Assembly (NCBI RefSeq): GCF_009807095.1
Contig: NZ_WUCC01000004.1
Location: forward strand, 1-64,000
Direction of reading: 5' to 3'
DNA length: 64,000 nucleotides
Origin: Rathayibacter sp. VKM Ac-2754
GTDB lineage: Bacteria; Actinomycetota; Actinomycetes; Actinomycetales; Microbacteriaceae
In this document: positions 17,963 to 26,970 of the stretch, piece by piece
Layout: each line of letters starts with the position of its first letter
Numbering within the stretch: the stretch's first letter is position 1
The notes under the pieces: model-generated
The model's database searches: none
Told to the model about the DNA's origin: nothing
Seen by the model: only the letters and a program-made list of their open reading frames with translations
Program-made: the position numbers and the translations under genes

Positions 17963-18172
17963 GGCGAACGATGACATCCGGGTCTCCGCGCCCGTTGTCA
18001 CCTGCAGCTGACCCGGTCGATCGGAATGAATTCCGAGATCCAGCGCGCTTCCGTTCGGAGTGTCCCTCGACTCAAGCAGGTGTTCTGCAGAGACCGTCTC
18101 GCGAAGGGGTCGTCCGCCGGGGTTCCCCTGGTGCGCATGTGAAGGCACTTGACGGCCGGCCGTCGCCCCTAC

Positions 18173-21100
18173 CTACCCCCGCGCCTGGAAGTACACGTCC
18201 ACGAAGTAGTTCGTGCTGTTGTACGCCGCCGTCGGCATCACGCCGCCCGCCCCGTAGCGGTACACCCCGTTCGGCGCCGACGCCGTGGTCAGCGCACCCG
18301 CCGTCACCGGCGACGCGAGCCCCGCGGGCGTCGCCGAGTAGTACCCCGCCGGCGCCAGGTACGACACGGTGTACCGCGCCCCCGGCACCAGCTCCACCGG
18401 CGACGCGAACGCCGCGCTCTGCCAGCCGCTCGCGGTCTCGCCGGTGAAGGTCACCTGGGCGAGGCGCGTGCCGGAGGCGTCCCACAGCGATCCGACGTGC
18501 GTGCCGGTGTTGCGGGAGCCCTTGTAGAAGGCGATGCCGGTCGCGCTGCCCGCTGCCGAGGCGGTGAAGCTCATCCCCACCTCGACCGAGGAGGAGTCCT
18601 CGGCGGAGGCGGTCGTGGGAGTAGCGCCGTCGAACAGGCGCGTGCCCGCAGGAGTCGGGGTCGCAGGAGGAGGGGTCGCCACCGACGGTACGAACGCGAC
18701 GTCGACCAGGTAGTTCGTGGTCGAGCGCGACGAGGCGAAGCCGGTGCCGTACGTGTAGGCGCCGGAGTCGCTCGCCGTGACGAGCGGGCCGCGGGTGCCT
18801 CCGGAGCCGAACCCGTTGACCGTGGCGGAGTAGCTCCCCGTGGTCGTCGTGTAGGCGGCCACGTAGTCGGTGCCGCCGGTCACGGCGACGGGAGTGGCGA
18901 ACGCGACCTCCTGCCAGCCGCCCGTGCTCTCGCCGACGAACGTCGCTCGGCCGATCTCGGCGCCGGTGTCGGCGTTCGACAGCGTCCCGACATGGGTGCC
19001 GGTGTTGCCCGGGCCCTTGTAGAAGCGGAGGCGGGTGACGGTGCCGTCGACGGTCGGGGCGAAGCGCACGCCGAGGGTGATCGGGGTGCCCTCGGCGACC
19101 TGGGCGATGCCCGGGGCCGCGGAGTCGTCGAAGAGCCGGCAGGGGCAGACCCCCACGACGGCGTCGGGCGCCTGGGTCGTGAAGGTCCAGCTGCCGCCGG
19201 CCGTCACGGCGCCGCCGGAGGTCGCGGTGCCCGCGAGGGTGGCGGTGTAGGTGGTCGACGCCGCGAGCGGGGCGCTCGGCGTGAAGGTCGCGGTGCGGGT
19301 CGTGGCCGAATAGGCCGTACTGCCTGCCACGGTCGCGCCGGAGGCGGTCTTCACGGTCATCTTCACCGAGGTCGACGTCACCGCCTTCGAGAACGCTCCT
19401 GACACGGTCGTCGACGGCGCGACGCTCGACGAGCCGGCGAGCGGCTTCTGCGACGCGACGCTCAGGGGCGTCGAGTCGACCGTGCTGTAGACGGCGTCGA
19501 CGTAGTAGTTGCCCGCGCGGTAGCTGTCGGCGGGGAAGCCGCCGGTGGTGCTGTAGAGCCCCGCCGGTTCCGCGCCGAAGCCGCCGGCGACCTTCAGCGG
19601 GGCGGCGTCGTAGCCGGCGCTCGCCCAGAACCACTCCGCCGCCGAGTAGCGGCCGGTCGTGGTCGTGTACGAGACGACGTACGGGGTCCCGGCCGTCACG
19701 GCGACGGGCGAGGCGAACGTGCCGGTCTGCCATCCGCTCGCCGTCTCGTTCGCGAAGGTGAGGGTGCCCAGCTGCTGGCGGTCGAGGTTCCAGAGCGCTC
19801 CGGTGTGCGTGCCGGTGTTGGCCGAGCTCTTGTAGAAGCGCACGCCCTGGATGAATCCGTCGGCGGTCGGCGTGAAGCGCAGCCCCAGCGTGACCGCCGC
19901 GCTGTCGCCGGAGTCGATCGTCCTGGGGACCTCGGCGCCGAACACGCTGGCCGTGCCGGTGATGGTGACGGTGCGGCTCACCGCGGTGCCGATGTTGGCG
20001 CTGTCGTCGACCGCGCGCACCCGGATGGTGCCGGTGCCCGAGCCGTGCAGCACGTAGCTGTAGGTCCACGACGTGGTCCCGGAGGCGGGGTGCCAGGTGG
20101 CGCCGTCGGTCGAGACCTCCACGCCCGCGACCCGTCCCCCCGAGGCGTCGGCGGCGGTGCCCGAGACCGTCACCATGCTGCCGTTGGCCTTGCTGGTGGT
20201 GCCGGAGGGAGTCGTGATCGAGACCGTGGGGCGCGTGGTGTCGGTGCTCTTCGTCGCGGCGACCAGGCCGGTCATCAGCGTGGTGGGCTGCACGCCCATG
20301 TCGGCGAACAGGTTCACCTGCGCCTGCTGCATCCGCACGTCGGCGGGCGCGCCGTCGCCGTCGTGCTCCTGGTCGAGGCCCCACGACCACTGCACGGAGC
20401 CGGCCGAGAAGACAAGCGCGCCGCTGGCCGCCCTGTAGAGCGTCAGGTTGTGCCGGGTGGTGCCCGGCGCGACGGTGTTGCCGAAGTCCTGCAGGTACTC
20501 CGTGACGGCGCCGGTCGTCGTCGAGAGCCGGACCAGGCCCGGCGGTCGCGCGCCGTTGTCGACGTCCTCGTTCGACTCGTAGCCGATCGTGTGCGGCGCG
20601 AGGGCGGCGCTGGTGCCGGCGGCGAGGTTCGCGAGCGAGGTGCTGCGCCAGAGCCGCAGCTTGCCCTCGGCGGCACTCACCGTCACGGGCAGGTCGGAGT
20701 AGTTGACCATGTAGAGCGTGCCCGCGAGGCTGTTCTCGGGCTGCCCGCCTCCGTTCGCCACCGAGGCGAAGCGCGGGTCGCGCATGGTGCCGGTGGATTC
20801 GGCGGCCGGGTCGGTCTTGGCGTTCGCCCAGGTCTCCTTGTAGGTGACGAGGGTGCGGTAGTCCGCGCCGCCCGCGGTCGGCGAGGGCTCGTAGCGGGTG
20901 CGCCAGTAGTTCTCGTTGCCCGAGAGGAACTGGAGGTGGACGCCGGCGTCGCGCGCAGCCGTGACGTTCGCTCGCTGGGCGCCCGACCAGTACTCGTCGT
21001 GGCCGACCGAGAGGAAGGTGCGGTGCTGCTTGAGCGCTGAGCCGAAGCGGTCGGTGTCGATGCCGCTGAAGTAGCTGACGTCGTAGCCGTTGCGCTCGAG

Positions 21101-21901
21101 GAAGCGCACCAGCGGGTACTCGTTGGCGAAGTAGAAGTCGCGGCCCGCGTTGTCGCCGCGCGTGGTGACGGGGCGGTTGTAGCTCAGCTTGTACGCGCGG
21201 CCGTTCGCGCCGCCGCTGTAGAAGTTGGAGCCGCCGTAGGTGTTGTAGGCCTGCCACGAGGTGTCGGAGGTCTGGAACAGCACGGCCGAGGTGCTGGCGG
21301 TGTCGCGCACGACGAAGGTGATCTGGCTCCGCCCGCCCGTGTCGGCGCGGGTGAGCAGGGCGACGTAGACGCCGGACACGGCGGTGCTCGGCACGTCCCA
21401 GCCCGCCGAGACGGCCCAGGTGCCGCAGTCGTACAGCTCGGTGGTGACGTCCGAGAGGCACTCCGGCTGAGTCTGCGGGAGGGAGGCGCTCGGGGTCACG
21501 GAGGCGATGAGCCGCGCGCCCTTCCCGGCGTACCACCCGGTGCGGTAGATGTCGACGGAGTAGGCGGCGGCGTCGGTGTCGATCTTGAAGTCGACGCGCT
21601 GGCCGACGTTCACGCTGATGTCGGTGGCGTAGCCCTGGATCGACGGGTCGCCGGCTCCCGCGACGTCCCACACCGACGGATCCGCGCCGGGCTTGGAGTT
21701 CTCGCAGACGATGGCGTTCTGCCCGGCGGCGCACGGGGTCTCGGCGCTCGCCGTGGGGACCACGGCTCCGATGACGACGAGCACGACGGCGGCGGTGGCC
21801 GCCAGGAGCGAGGCGCGCAGGCGGCCGAGTCCGCGGCGGGCGGCGGGCATCAGCGGTGATCCCGGCGGCAGGGGGTGCGGGAGGGCGCGGGAGGGGTCCA
21901 T
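18173..21901 (-). CDS. Large secreted protein: dimethylformamidase-like domain plus Ig-like and three DUF4082 domains
   Basis: A 1242-aa exported protein with a signal peptide ending near residue 53 (PTASA). Residues about 60-540 resemble the large-subunit domain of N,N-dimethylformamidase (segments FQTSDTSWQAYNTYGG, FLSVGHDEYWSG and SGNENYWRTRYEPS). A bacterial Ig-like domain follows (about 553-650), then a DUF4082 domain (about 653-807), a Big_5-type Ig domain (about 815-910), and two more DUF4082 domains (about 912-1070 and 1082-1242). Each DUF4082 repeats FYKG/S...NTGTHxGxLW, TFxxETxxGWQ and Y-x-V/A-x-Y. DUF4082 is often found in surface carbohydrate proteins. A second ATG 17 codons in (21850) is closer to the signal peptide. 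Enzyme activity is not predictable. Confidence 0.8.
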   Translation of the reverse strand: MDPSRALPHPLPPGSPLMPAARRGLGRLRASLLAATAAVVLVVIGAVVPTASAETPCAAGQNAIVCENSKPGADPSVWDVAGAGDPSIQGYATDISVNVGQRVDFKIDTDAAAYSVDIYRTGWYAGKGARLIASVTPSASLPQTQPECLSDVTTELYDCGTWAVSAGWDVPSTAVSGVYVALLTRADTGGRSQITFVVRDTASTSAVLFQTSDTSWQAYNTYGGSNFYSGGANGRAYKLSYNRPVTTRGDNAGRDFYFANEYPLVRFLERNGYDVSYFSGIDTDRFGSALKQHRTFLSVGHDEYWSGAQRANVTAARDAGVHLQFLSGNENYWRTRYEPSPTAGGADYRTLVTYKETWANAKTDPAAESTGTMRDPRFASVANGGGQPENSLAGTLYMVNYSDLPVTVSAAEGKLRLWRSTSLANLAAGTSAALAPHTIGYESNEDVDNGARPPGLVRLSTTTGAVTEYLQDFGNTVAPGTTRHNLTLYRAASGALVFSAGSVQWSWGLDQEHDGDGAPADVRMQQAQVNLFADMGVQPTTLMTGLVAATKSTDTTRPTVSITTPSGTTSKANGSMVTVSGTAADASGGRVAGVEVSTDGATWHPASGTTSWTYSYVLHGSGTGTIRVRAVDDSANIGTAVSRTVTITGTASVFGAEVPRTIDSGDSAAVTLGLRFTPTADGFIQGVRFYKSSANTGTHTGALWNLDRQQLGTLTFANETASGWQTGTFASPVAVTAGTPYVVSYTTTTGRYSAAEWFWASAGYDAAPLKVAGGFGAEPAGLYSTTGGFPADSYRAGNYYVDAVYSTVDSTPLSVASQKPLAGSSSVAPSTTVSGAFSKAVTSTSVKMTVKTASGATVAGSTAYSATTRTATFTPSAPLAASTTYTATLAGTATSGGAVTAGGSWTFTTQAPDAVVGVCPCRLFDDSAAPGIAQVAEGTPITLGVRFAPTVDGTVTRLRFYKGPGNTGTHVGTLSNADTGAEIGRATFVGESTGGWQEVAFATPVAVTGGTDYVAAYTTTTGSYSATVNGFGSGGTRGPLVTASDSGAYTYGTGFASSRSTTNYLVDVAFVPSVATPPPATPTPAGTRLFDGATPTTASAEDSSSVEVGMSFTASAAGSATGIAFYKGSRNTGTHVGSLWDASGTRLAQVTFTGETASGWQSAAFASPVELVPGARYTVSYLAPAGYYSATPAGLASPVTAGALTTASAPNGVYRYGAGGVMPTAAYNSTNYFVDVYFQARG

Positions 21902-22178
21902 GAGGACGGCCTTTCGAACAGAGCACTCTCGACGTCGGGTGCCGCGAGAGTCGGTGCCACGGCGGCGTGCGAGGACGCGCCGTGCTCGGCGCGCACGAGG
22001 AGCCCAGGAAGCTCCCGGCTGGGCCGACGACGGAGGGGGAGACCGACGAGAGGACCGGGAAGCCGAACGAGTAGAACGTACCGGAGGAGGCGAGCGCGGT
22101 GGTGCTCAGACCGGCGACGCATCCGTTCAGAGCCTGCTCCCCTTCGTTCTCCGGCCTCGGCGAGGGGCGCCTGGGGCT

Positions 22179-25064
22179 CTAGGCGCTCCCCACGCGGAAC
22201 GTCAGCTCGAGCACCGCGTCCTCGAGCGGCACCCGGTACCGCTCCGGCAGAGCGGGCCCGCACGAGGCGCTGCCGACGCCCTGCTGACGCACGTCGAGGT
22301 TCAGCACGACGACTCCGGAGTCGCGCAGCTCGTGCGGGTGCCCTGCCGCCGCGAGCGCGCCGCTCGACCAGCGCCGGGCGGTGAAGTCGAAGCCGGTGCC
22401 GCTCACCTCGAGCGTCGGCAGCCCGCCGCCGGTGAGCGCGAGCCGCCGCGTGCCGACGTGGTTGCCGTTCTCCTGCGGCACGACGTACGGCGTCTGCAGC
22501 GCGTCGATGCTCGAGGCGAAGCGCCCGAAGCGCACGGCGTCGAGGGTGTCCACGTACGACTCCCCGGGGCCGTGGCCGACCCAGTCCGCGTCGGTGTAGG
22601 CGCCCGGCAGCGTGAGCCGCAGCCCGAGGCGCGGCGGGGTCACCGAGTGGTGGCCGTGCGGGGTGTCCTGCCACGCGCCGACGAAGGAGAGGTGCGCGGA
22701 GAGGTGCACCGCGTCCTCGTCGGCGGTCCAGACCAGGCGGCTGACGACGGCGAGGGTCTCGGTCGCCGGGCCGCTCCGGGTGGTCACGGTCACGGAGGCG
22801 TCACCGCGGTCGACCGCGATGGTGCGGTGCAGCACGCGGTCGAGGCCCACGGCCGTCCAGCTCGCGGCGAGGGCGTTCAGCGTCCCCTGCCCGCGGTCGT
22901 TCTCGGTGGGCGCGCGCCAGAGGTCGACGAGCGGACCGCCCACGGGGATCCCGCCGAGGGTCGTGAGCCGCCCCGTCCGCTCGTCGAGGGCGGCGTCGCC
23001 GAAGCGCAGACCATCGGGCGCGACCCGCGTCGCGGTCCCGCGGGTCGGAGGCGCCGCCGCGTCGATCCGCTGCCCCCACGCCACCTCGTGGCCGGCAGGG
23101 GCCCAGGGCGTCGCCTCCGCGAGCTCGGCCGTGACGGTGAGCACGCCGGCGGGCGCCGCGAACGGCACCTCGACGACCCCGCGCGGTGGCACGGCGGGGA
23201 TCTCGAGCACTCCGGACGCGCCGCCCTCGACGCTCCACCGCCAGCGCAGGGCCGTCGTGTCGACCACGTCCTGCCGGTTGCGGACGGTGATCGCCGCCTC
23301 CGACACCGCGATCACGACCGGAGCGAACGCCCGGGCGACCGAGGCGAGGCCGGGGGAGGGCGTGCGATCGGGGAACAGCAGGCCGTCGATGCAGTAGCTG
23401 CCGCCGTTGGGGGCGGAGTCGATGTCGCCGCCGTGCCGGAAGTACTCGGAGCCGTCGGGCGCCGTCGCGCGGAAGCCGTGGTCGATCCACTCCCAGACGA
23501 AGCCGCCGACCATCCGCTCGCTCGACTCGAGGAGGCGCTGGTACTCGTCGAGCGAGCCCGGCCCGTTGCCCATGGCATGCCCGTACTCGCAGAGCACGAA
23601 GGGGAGGCGGCGCCGGCGCGCGTCGTCGGGCGAGCCCGCGACCACTCCCTCGGGAGCCGGCTCGCGCCGCTCGGCGATCGCCTCGAGGGCCTCGAGCGCG
23701 GGGTACATCGCCGACGAGAAGTCGGAGTTGCGGAAGCTCGGATCCCGCTCGTAGTGGATCGGCCGGCTCGGGTCCAGGGAGCGCACCACGCGCTCGAGCT
23801 CGTCGAACGCCTCGCCCACCCAGCTCTCGTTGGCGAGCGACCAGATGACGATGCTGGGGTGGCTCCGGTCGCGGGCGACCATCCGGGTGATCCGGTCGAC
23901 GAGCGCGTCGCGCCACTGCGGGTCGGTCGGCGGGTTGCCCTCCCACCCGGCGTAGATGAAGCCGTGGGTCTCGATGTCGCACTCCTCCATCACCCAGAGG
24001 CCGAGCTCGTCGCACAGCCGGAGGAACGCGGGGTGCGGCGGGTAGTGCGAGGTGCGGACGGCGTTGACGCCGGCCCGCTTCATCAGCTCGATGTCGAGGC
24101 GCATGGTGGCCTCGTCGAGGGCGCGCCCGCGGTCGGGATCGTGCTCGTGCCGGTTCACTCCGCGCAGGCGCACGGGCGCGCCGTTCACGGTGAAGACACC
24201 GTCGCGGATCAGCACCGTGCGGAACCCGACGGCGAGCTCGATCCGCTCGCCCGCGACCTCGAGGGTGCCGCGGTAGAGGCGGGGCGACTCCGCGCTCCAC
24301 GGCTCGACCGGCAGCCGTGCGGTCTCGCCCGCCGCGATCTCGAGGCCGAGCTCGGGCAGCCGGACGACTCCGGGCACCGCCCCGCCGTCGGCGTCGAGCG
24401 CCCGCACGAGCAGCGAGCCGATGCCGTCCGCGTAGTCGGCGGTGACGACGACGTCGTCGGCCGCGCCGTCGGGGCGGTGCAGCAGCTCGACCTCGCGGAA
24501 GATCCCGGGCAGCCACCACATGTCCTGGTCCTCGAGGTAGCTGCCGGAGGACCAGCGGTGCACGCGGACGGCGAGGACGTTCCCGCCGCGGCGGAGCGCC
24601 TCCGTCACGTCGAACTCGAACGGGAGGCGGCTGCCCGTGGAGTGCCCGAGCGGCCGGCCGTTCAGCCACGCGGCTCCGCACGAGTCGACGCCCTGGAACC
24701 GCAGGACCGTGCGGCCGTCGACCGGCCAGTCGTCCGGCAGGTCGAAGCGGAGGCGGTGGTCGCCGGTCGGGTTCTCGTCGGGGAGGTGCGGCGGGTCGAG
24801 CGGGAACGGGTACGCGGTGTTCGTGTAGAGCGGGTCGCCGTGCCCCTCGAGCACCCAGTGCGAGGGGAGGCGGAGGAGGTCCCAGCCGGAGTCGTCGAGG
24901 TCGACGCCGGCGAATCCCGGCCCGGTCCCCTCCGCGGTCGGCGCGAGCCGGAACCGCCACTGCCCGTCGAACCGCAGCCGGGGCGCGTCGCTCGGCACAT
25001 CCGCCCGGGGCATGCGTCGCCCGCGCCCCGGCGCCGGGTCCTCCCAGTACCGGGTGCCGGGCAT
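22179..25064 (-). CDS. lacZ: Beta-galactosidase, GH2
   Basis: A 961-aa LacZ-type glycoside hydrolase family 2 enzyme (EC 3.2.1.23) hydrolysing beta-galactosides in the cytoplasm. It has the sugar-binding (about 25-200), Ig-like (about 200-300), TIM-barrel (about 300-600) and C-terminal domain 5 (about 690-950) order. The acid/base is Glu413 in SLANES and the nucleophile is Glu493 in LCEYGHAMGN. No signal peptide. Its ATG overlaps the stop of the permease gene upstream (ATGA), placing it last in the sugar-transport operon. The operon thus imports a galactoside and cleaves it inside. The true specificity (galactose, other hexoses or fucose) is not settled by motif alone. Confidence 0.9.
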   Translation of the reverse strand: MPGTRYWEDPAPGRGRRMPRADVPSDAPRLRFDGQWRFRLAPTAEGTGPGFAGVDLDDSGWDLLRLPSHWVLEGHGDPLYTNTAYPFPLDPPHLPDENPTGDHRLRFDLPDDWPVDGRTVLRFQGVDSCGAAWLNGRPLGHSTGSRLPFEFDVTEALRRGGNVLAVRVHRWSSGSYLEDQDMWWLPGIFREVELLHRPDGAADDVVVTADYADGIGSLLVRALDADGGAVPGVVRLPELGLEIAAGETARLPVEPWSAESPRLYRGTLEVAGERIELAVGFRTVLIRDGVFTVNGAPVRLRGVNRHEHDPDRGRALDEATMRLDIELMKRAGVNAVRTSHYPPHPAFLRLCDELGLWVMEECDIETHGFIYAGWEGNPPTDPQWRDALVDRITRMVARDRSHPSIVIWSLANESWVGEAFDELERVVRSLDPSRPIHYERDPSFRNSDFSSAMYPALEALEAIAERREPAPEGVVAGSPDDARRRRLPFVLCEYGHAMGNGPGSLDEYQRLLESSERMVGGFVWEWIDHGFRATAPDGSEYFRHGGDIDSAPNGGSYCIDGLLFPDRTPSPGLASVARAFAPVVIAVSEAAITVRNRQDVVDTTALRWRWSVEGGASGVLEIPAVPPRGVVEVPFAAPAGVLTVTAELAEATPWAPAGHEVAWGQRIDAAAPPTRGTATRVAPDGLRFGDAALDERTGRLTTLGGIPVGGPLVDLWRAPTENDRGQGTLNALAASWTAVGLDRVLHRTIAVDRGDASVTVTTRSGPATETLAVVSRLVWTADEDAVHLSAHLSFVGAWQDTPHGHHSVTPPRLGLRLTLPGAYTDADWVGHGPGESYVDTLDAVRFGRFASSIDALQTPYVVPQENGNHVGTRRLALTGGGLPTLEVSGTGFDFTARRWSSGALAAAGHPHELRDSGVVVLNLDVRQQGVGSASCGPALPERYRVPLEDAVLELTFRVGSA

Positions 25065-25969
25065 CAGCCCTTGACCGAGCCGGCGGCGAGGCCGGCCATG
25101 ATCTGCTTGTTGAGGAAGAGGTAGAGCACGAGCATCCCGAGGATGTTGATGCTGATCGACGCGAACAGCGGTCCGTACTGCGTCGATCCGTACTCGTCGC
25201 TGAAGTTCAGCAGGCCCACCTGCACCGTCGCCAGCTCGTCGTTCGTGGTGAACGTGAGCGCGATCAGCAGGTCGTTCCAGACGGCGAAGAACTCGACGAG
25301 CGCGATGGTGATGATCGCGTTGCGCATCATCGGCACGCCCACCCGCCAGAACGCGGTGATCATGCTCGCGCCGTCGATCGCGGCGGCCTCGAACACCTCG
25401 CGCGGGATGGCCCGGAAGTAGGCCGTCATCAGGAACACCGTCAGCGGCAGCCCCATCACGGTGTACGTGATGATCAGCGGCCAGAGCGAGTTCGTCAGCC
25501 CGGTCCGGAAGTACACGGTGAACAGCGGGACCAGGATCATCTGGCCGGGGATCATGATGCCCGCGATGAACAGCAGCAGCACCGTGTTCCGGCCCTTCCA
25601 GACCAGGATCTCGAGGGCGAACGCGGCCGCGACTCCGAGCACGATCATCAGGGCGAGGGAGGGGACCGTCACCAGGACGCTGTTGCGCAGGTTGGTCGCC
25701 AGGTCGCCCTCGGTCAGCGCCGAGACGTAGTTCGAGAAGTCGAGGCTCTGCGGCAGGGCCCAGGTGGGGTTCGAGAAGAACTCGTTCTGCGTCTTGAACG
25801 AGCCCATCACGATCCAGAAGATCGGGTACGCCTCGACGACCACGAGGATCGCGATCAGCACGCGGCCGATCCAGCGGCGCGTGCCGCGGCCGATGCGGCG
25901 GGCCTGACGGTGCGGCCCGGCGGGCACGGAGGGCCGGGAGGCCGGGCGGGTGAGAGTCGAGGTGGACAC
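25064..25969 (-). CDS. Sugar ABC transporter permease, MalG type
   Basis: A 301-aa inner-membrane subunit of a carbohydrate importer (CUT1 class), six predicted helices. The cytoplasmic EAA coupling loop reads EAAAIDGASMITAFWRVGVP near residues 197-216. It pairs with the MalF-type permease encoded 1 bp upstream. It needs an ATPase, which is absent from this cluster; CUT1 systems in actinobacteria usually share a MsiK-like ATPase encoded elsewhere. The stop overlaps the lacZ ATG. Confidence 0.9.
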   Translation of the reverse strand: MSTSTLTRPASRPSVPAGPHRQARRIGRGTRRWIGRVLIAILVVVEAYPIFWIVMGSFKTQNEFFSNPTWALPQSLDFSNYVSALTEGDLATNLRNSVLVTVPSLALMIVLGVAAAFALEILVWKGRNTVLLLFIAGIMIPGQMILVPLFTVYFRTGLTNSLWPLIITYTVMGLPLTVFLMTAYFRAIPREVFEAAAIDGASMITAFWRVGVPMMRNAIITIALVEFFAVWNDLLIALTFTTNDELATVQVGLLNFSDEYGSTQYGPLFASISINILGMLVLYLFLNKQIMAGLAAGSVKG

Positions 25970-25970
25970 C

Positions 25971-26858
25971 TCAGGCCTCCTTCGTGTTGTCGCGGCGCGA
26001 CGAGCGGAAGATGAAGAGGGTGACCAGGAAGCACATGATCGTCAGCACCAGGGCGATCGTCGATCCGTACCCGTAGTCGGAGTAGCTGAAGACGGTCCGG
26101 TACATGTAGAGCGTCAGCGGGGTGGTCGAGCTGCCCGGTCCGCCGTTGTTCAGCGCGAGCAGGGTGTCGAACACCTTGAGCGTGTTGTTGAAGCTGAAGA
26201 TCACGGAGGAGAGCAGCACCGGCAGCGAGAGCGGCAGCACGATCGAGCGGACGAGGCGCCACCCGGTCGCGCCGTCGATGCGGGCCGACTCGAGCGTCTC
26301 CTCCGGGATGTCGACGAGGCCGGCGTAGAGCAGGATCGCGAAGAAGCCCATCGAGCGCCACAGCTCCATGCCCACCGCGACGGCGAAGGTGCCCTCGGCG
26401 GTCGCGAACCAGTCGACTCCGTCGAGGCCGAGGAAGCCGAGACCCGCGTTCACGGGCCCCTCCTGACCGCCGACGGCGAACATGCTCTTGAACAGCAGCG
26501 CCACGGCGACCGTCGGCAGCACGGTCGGGAAGAACACGACAGTGCGGACGAACGCCGACGAGTTCTTGAGGACGAAGACGTAGAGCAGGGCCAGCGCGTA
26601 GCCGAGCACGACCTGCCCGACCGTGATCACCAGCGAGTAGCGCACGGTGAACCACAGGGCCTCGAGGGCCTGCGGATCCTGGAAGAAGCGGAGGAAGTTC
26701 GCGCCGCCGGCGAACTCGAATCCGCTCAGCGGGTTGCCGGTGAAGAAGGTGAGCCCGAGCGACCAGAGCACCGGGACGAGCTTGATGAGCGTGTAGACGG
26801 CGAGTGCTGGCCCCAGGAGGATCAGGATCGCCTTCTTGTCACCGAGAACGCTGTTCAC
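25971..26858 (-). CDS. Sugar ABC transporter permease, MalF type
   Basis: A 295-aa membrane subunit of the same CUT1 importer. The EAA loop ESARIDGATGWRLVRSIVLP lies near residues 193-212. The short N-terminus with one helix starting at residue 10 fits the actinobacterial form. It follows the binding-protein gene after a 112-bp gap that contains a strong hairpin, which may lower permease expression relative to the binding protein. Confidence 0.9.
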   Translation of the reverse strand: MNSVLGDKKAILILLGPALAVYTLIKLVPVLWSLGLTFFTGNPLSGFEFAGGANFLRFFQDPQALEALWFTVRYSLVITVGQVVLGYALALLYVFVLKNSSAFVRTVVFFPTVLPTVAVALLFKSMFAVGGQEGPVNAGLGFLGLDGVDWFATAEGTFAVAVGMELWRSMGFFAILLYAGLVDIPEETLESARIDGATGWRLVRSIVLPLSLPVLLSSVIFSFNNTLKVFDTLLALNNGGPGSSTTPLTLYMYRTVFSYSDYGYGSTIALVLTIMCFLVTLFIFRSSRRDNTKEA

Positions 26859-26906
26859 GGGAGTCCTTTCGACGTGCGCGCACGCGGGGAGAAGAAGGAG
26901 GAGCGG

Positions 26907-26939
26907 GCGGGCCGGGGGAGGGATGAGCCCCCGGCCCGC
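26907..26939 (-). terminator. Intra-operon GC hairpin after the binding-protein gene
   Basis: A perfect 12-bp stem (GCGGGCCGGGGG / CCCCCGGCCCGC) with a 9-nt loop lies between the solute-binding-protein stop and the permease start. There is no U-tract, so it is more likely an attenuator or mRNA-stabilising 3' end than a full terminator. The equivalent position in the fructan operon carries a similar hairpin (54139-54168). Confidence 0.6.
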
Positions 26940-26970
26940 ACCGCAGCGGTGCCGGGCCTGTGGAGCCGGT

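Noticed and set aside
21693-25124. An 1143-codon plus-strand frame
   Set aside because: Covers the complement of lacZ and the secreted protein; product is Arg/Gly/Val repeats without any recognisable motif.
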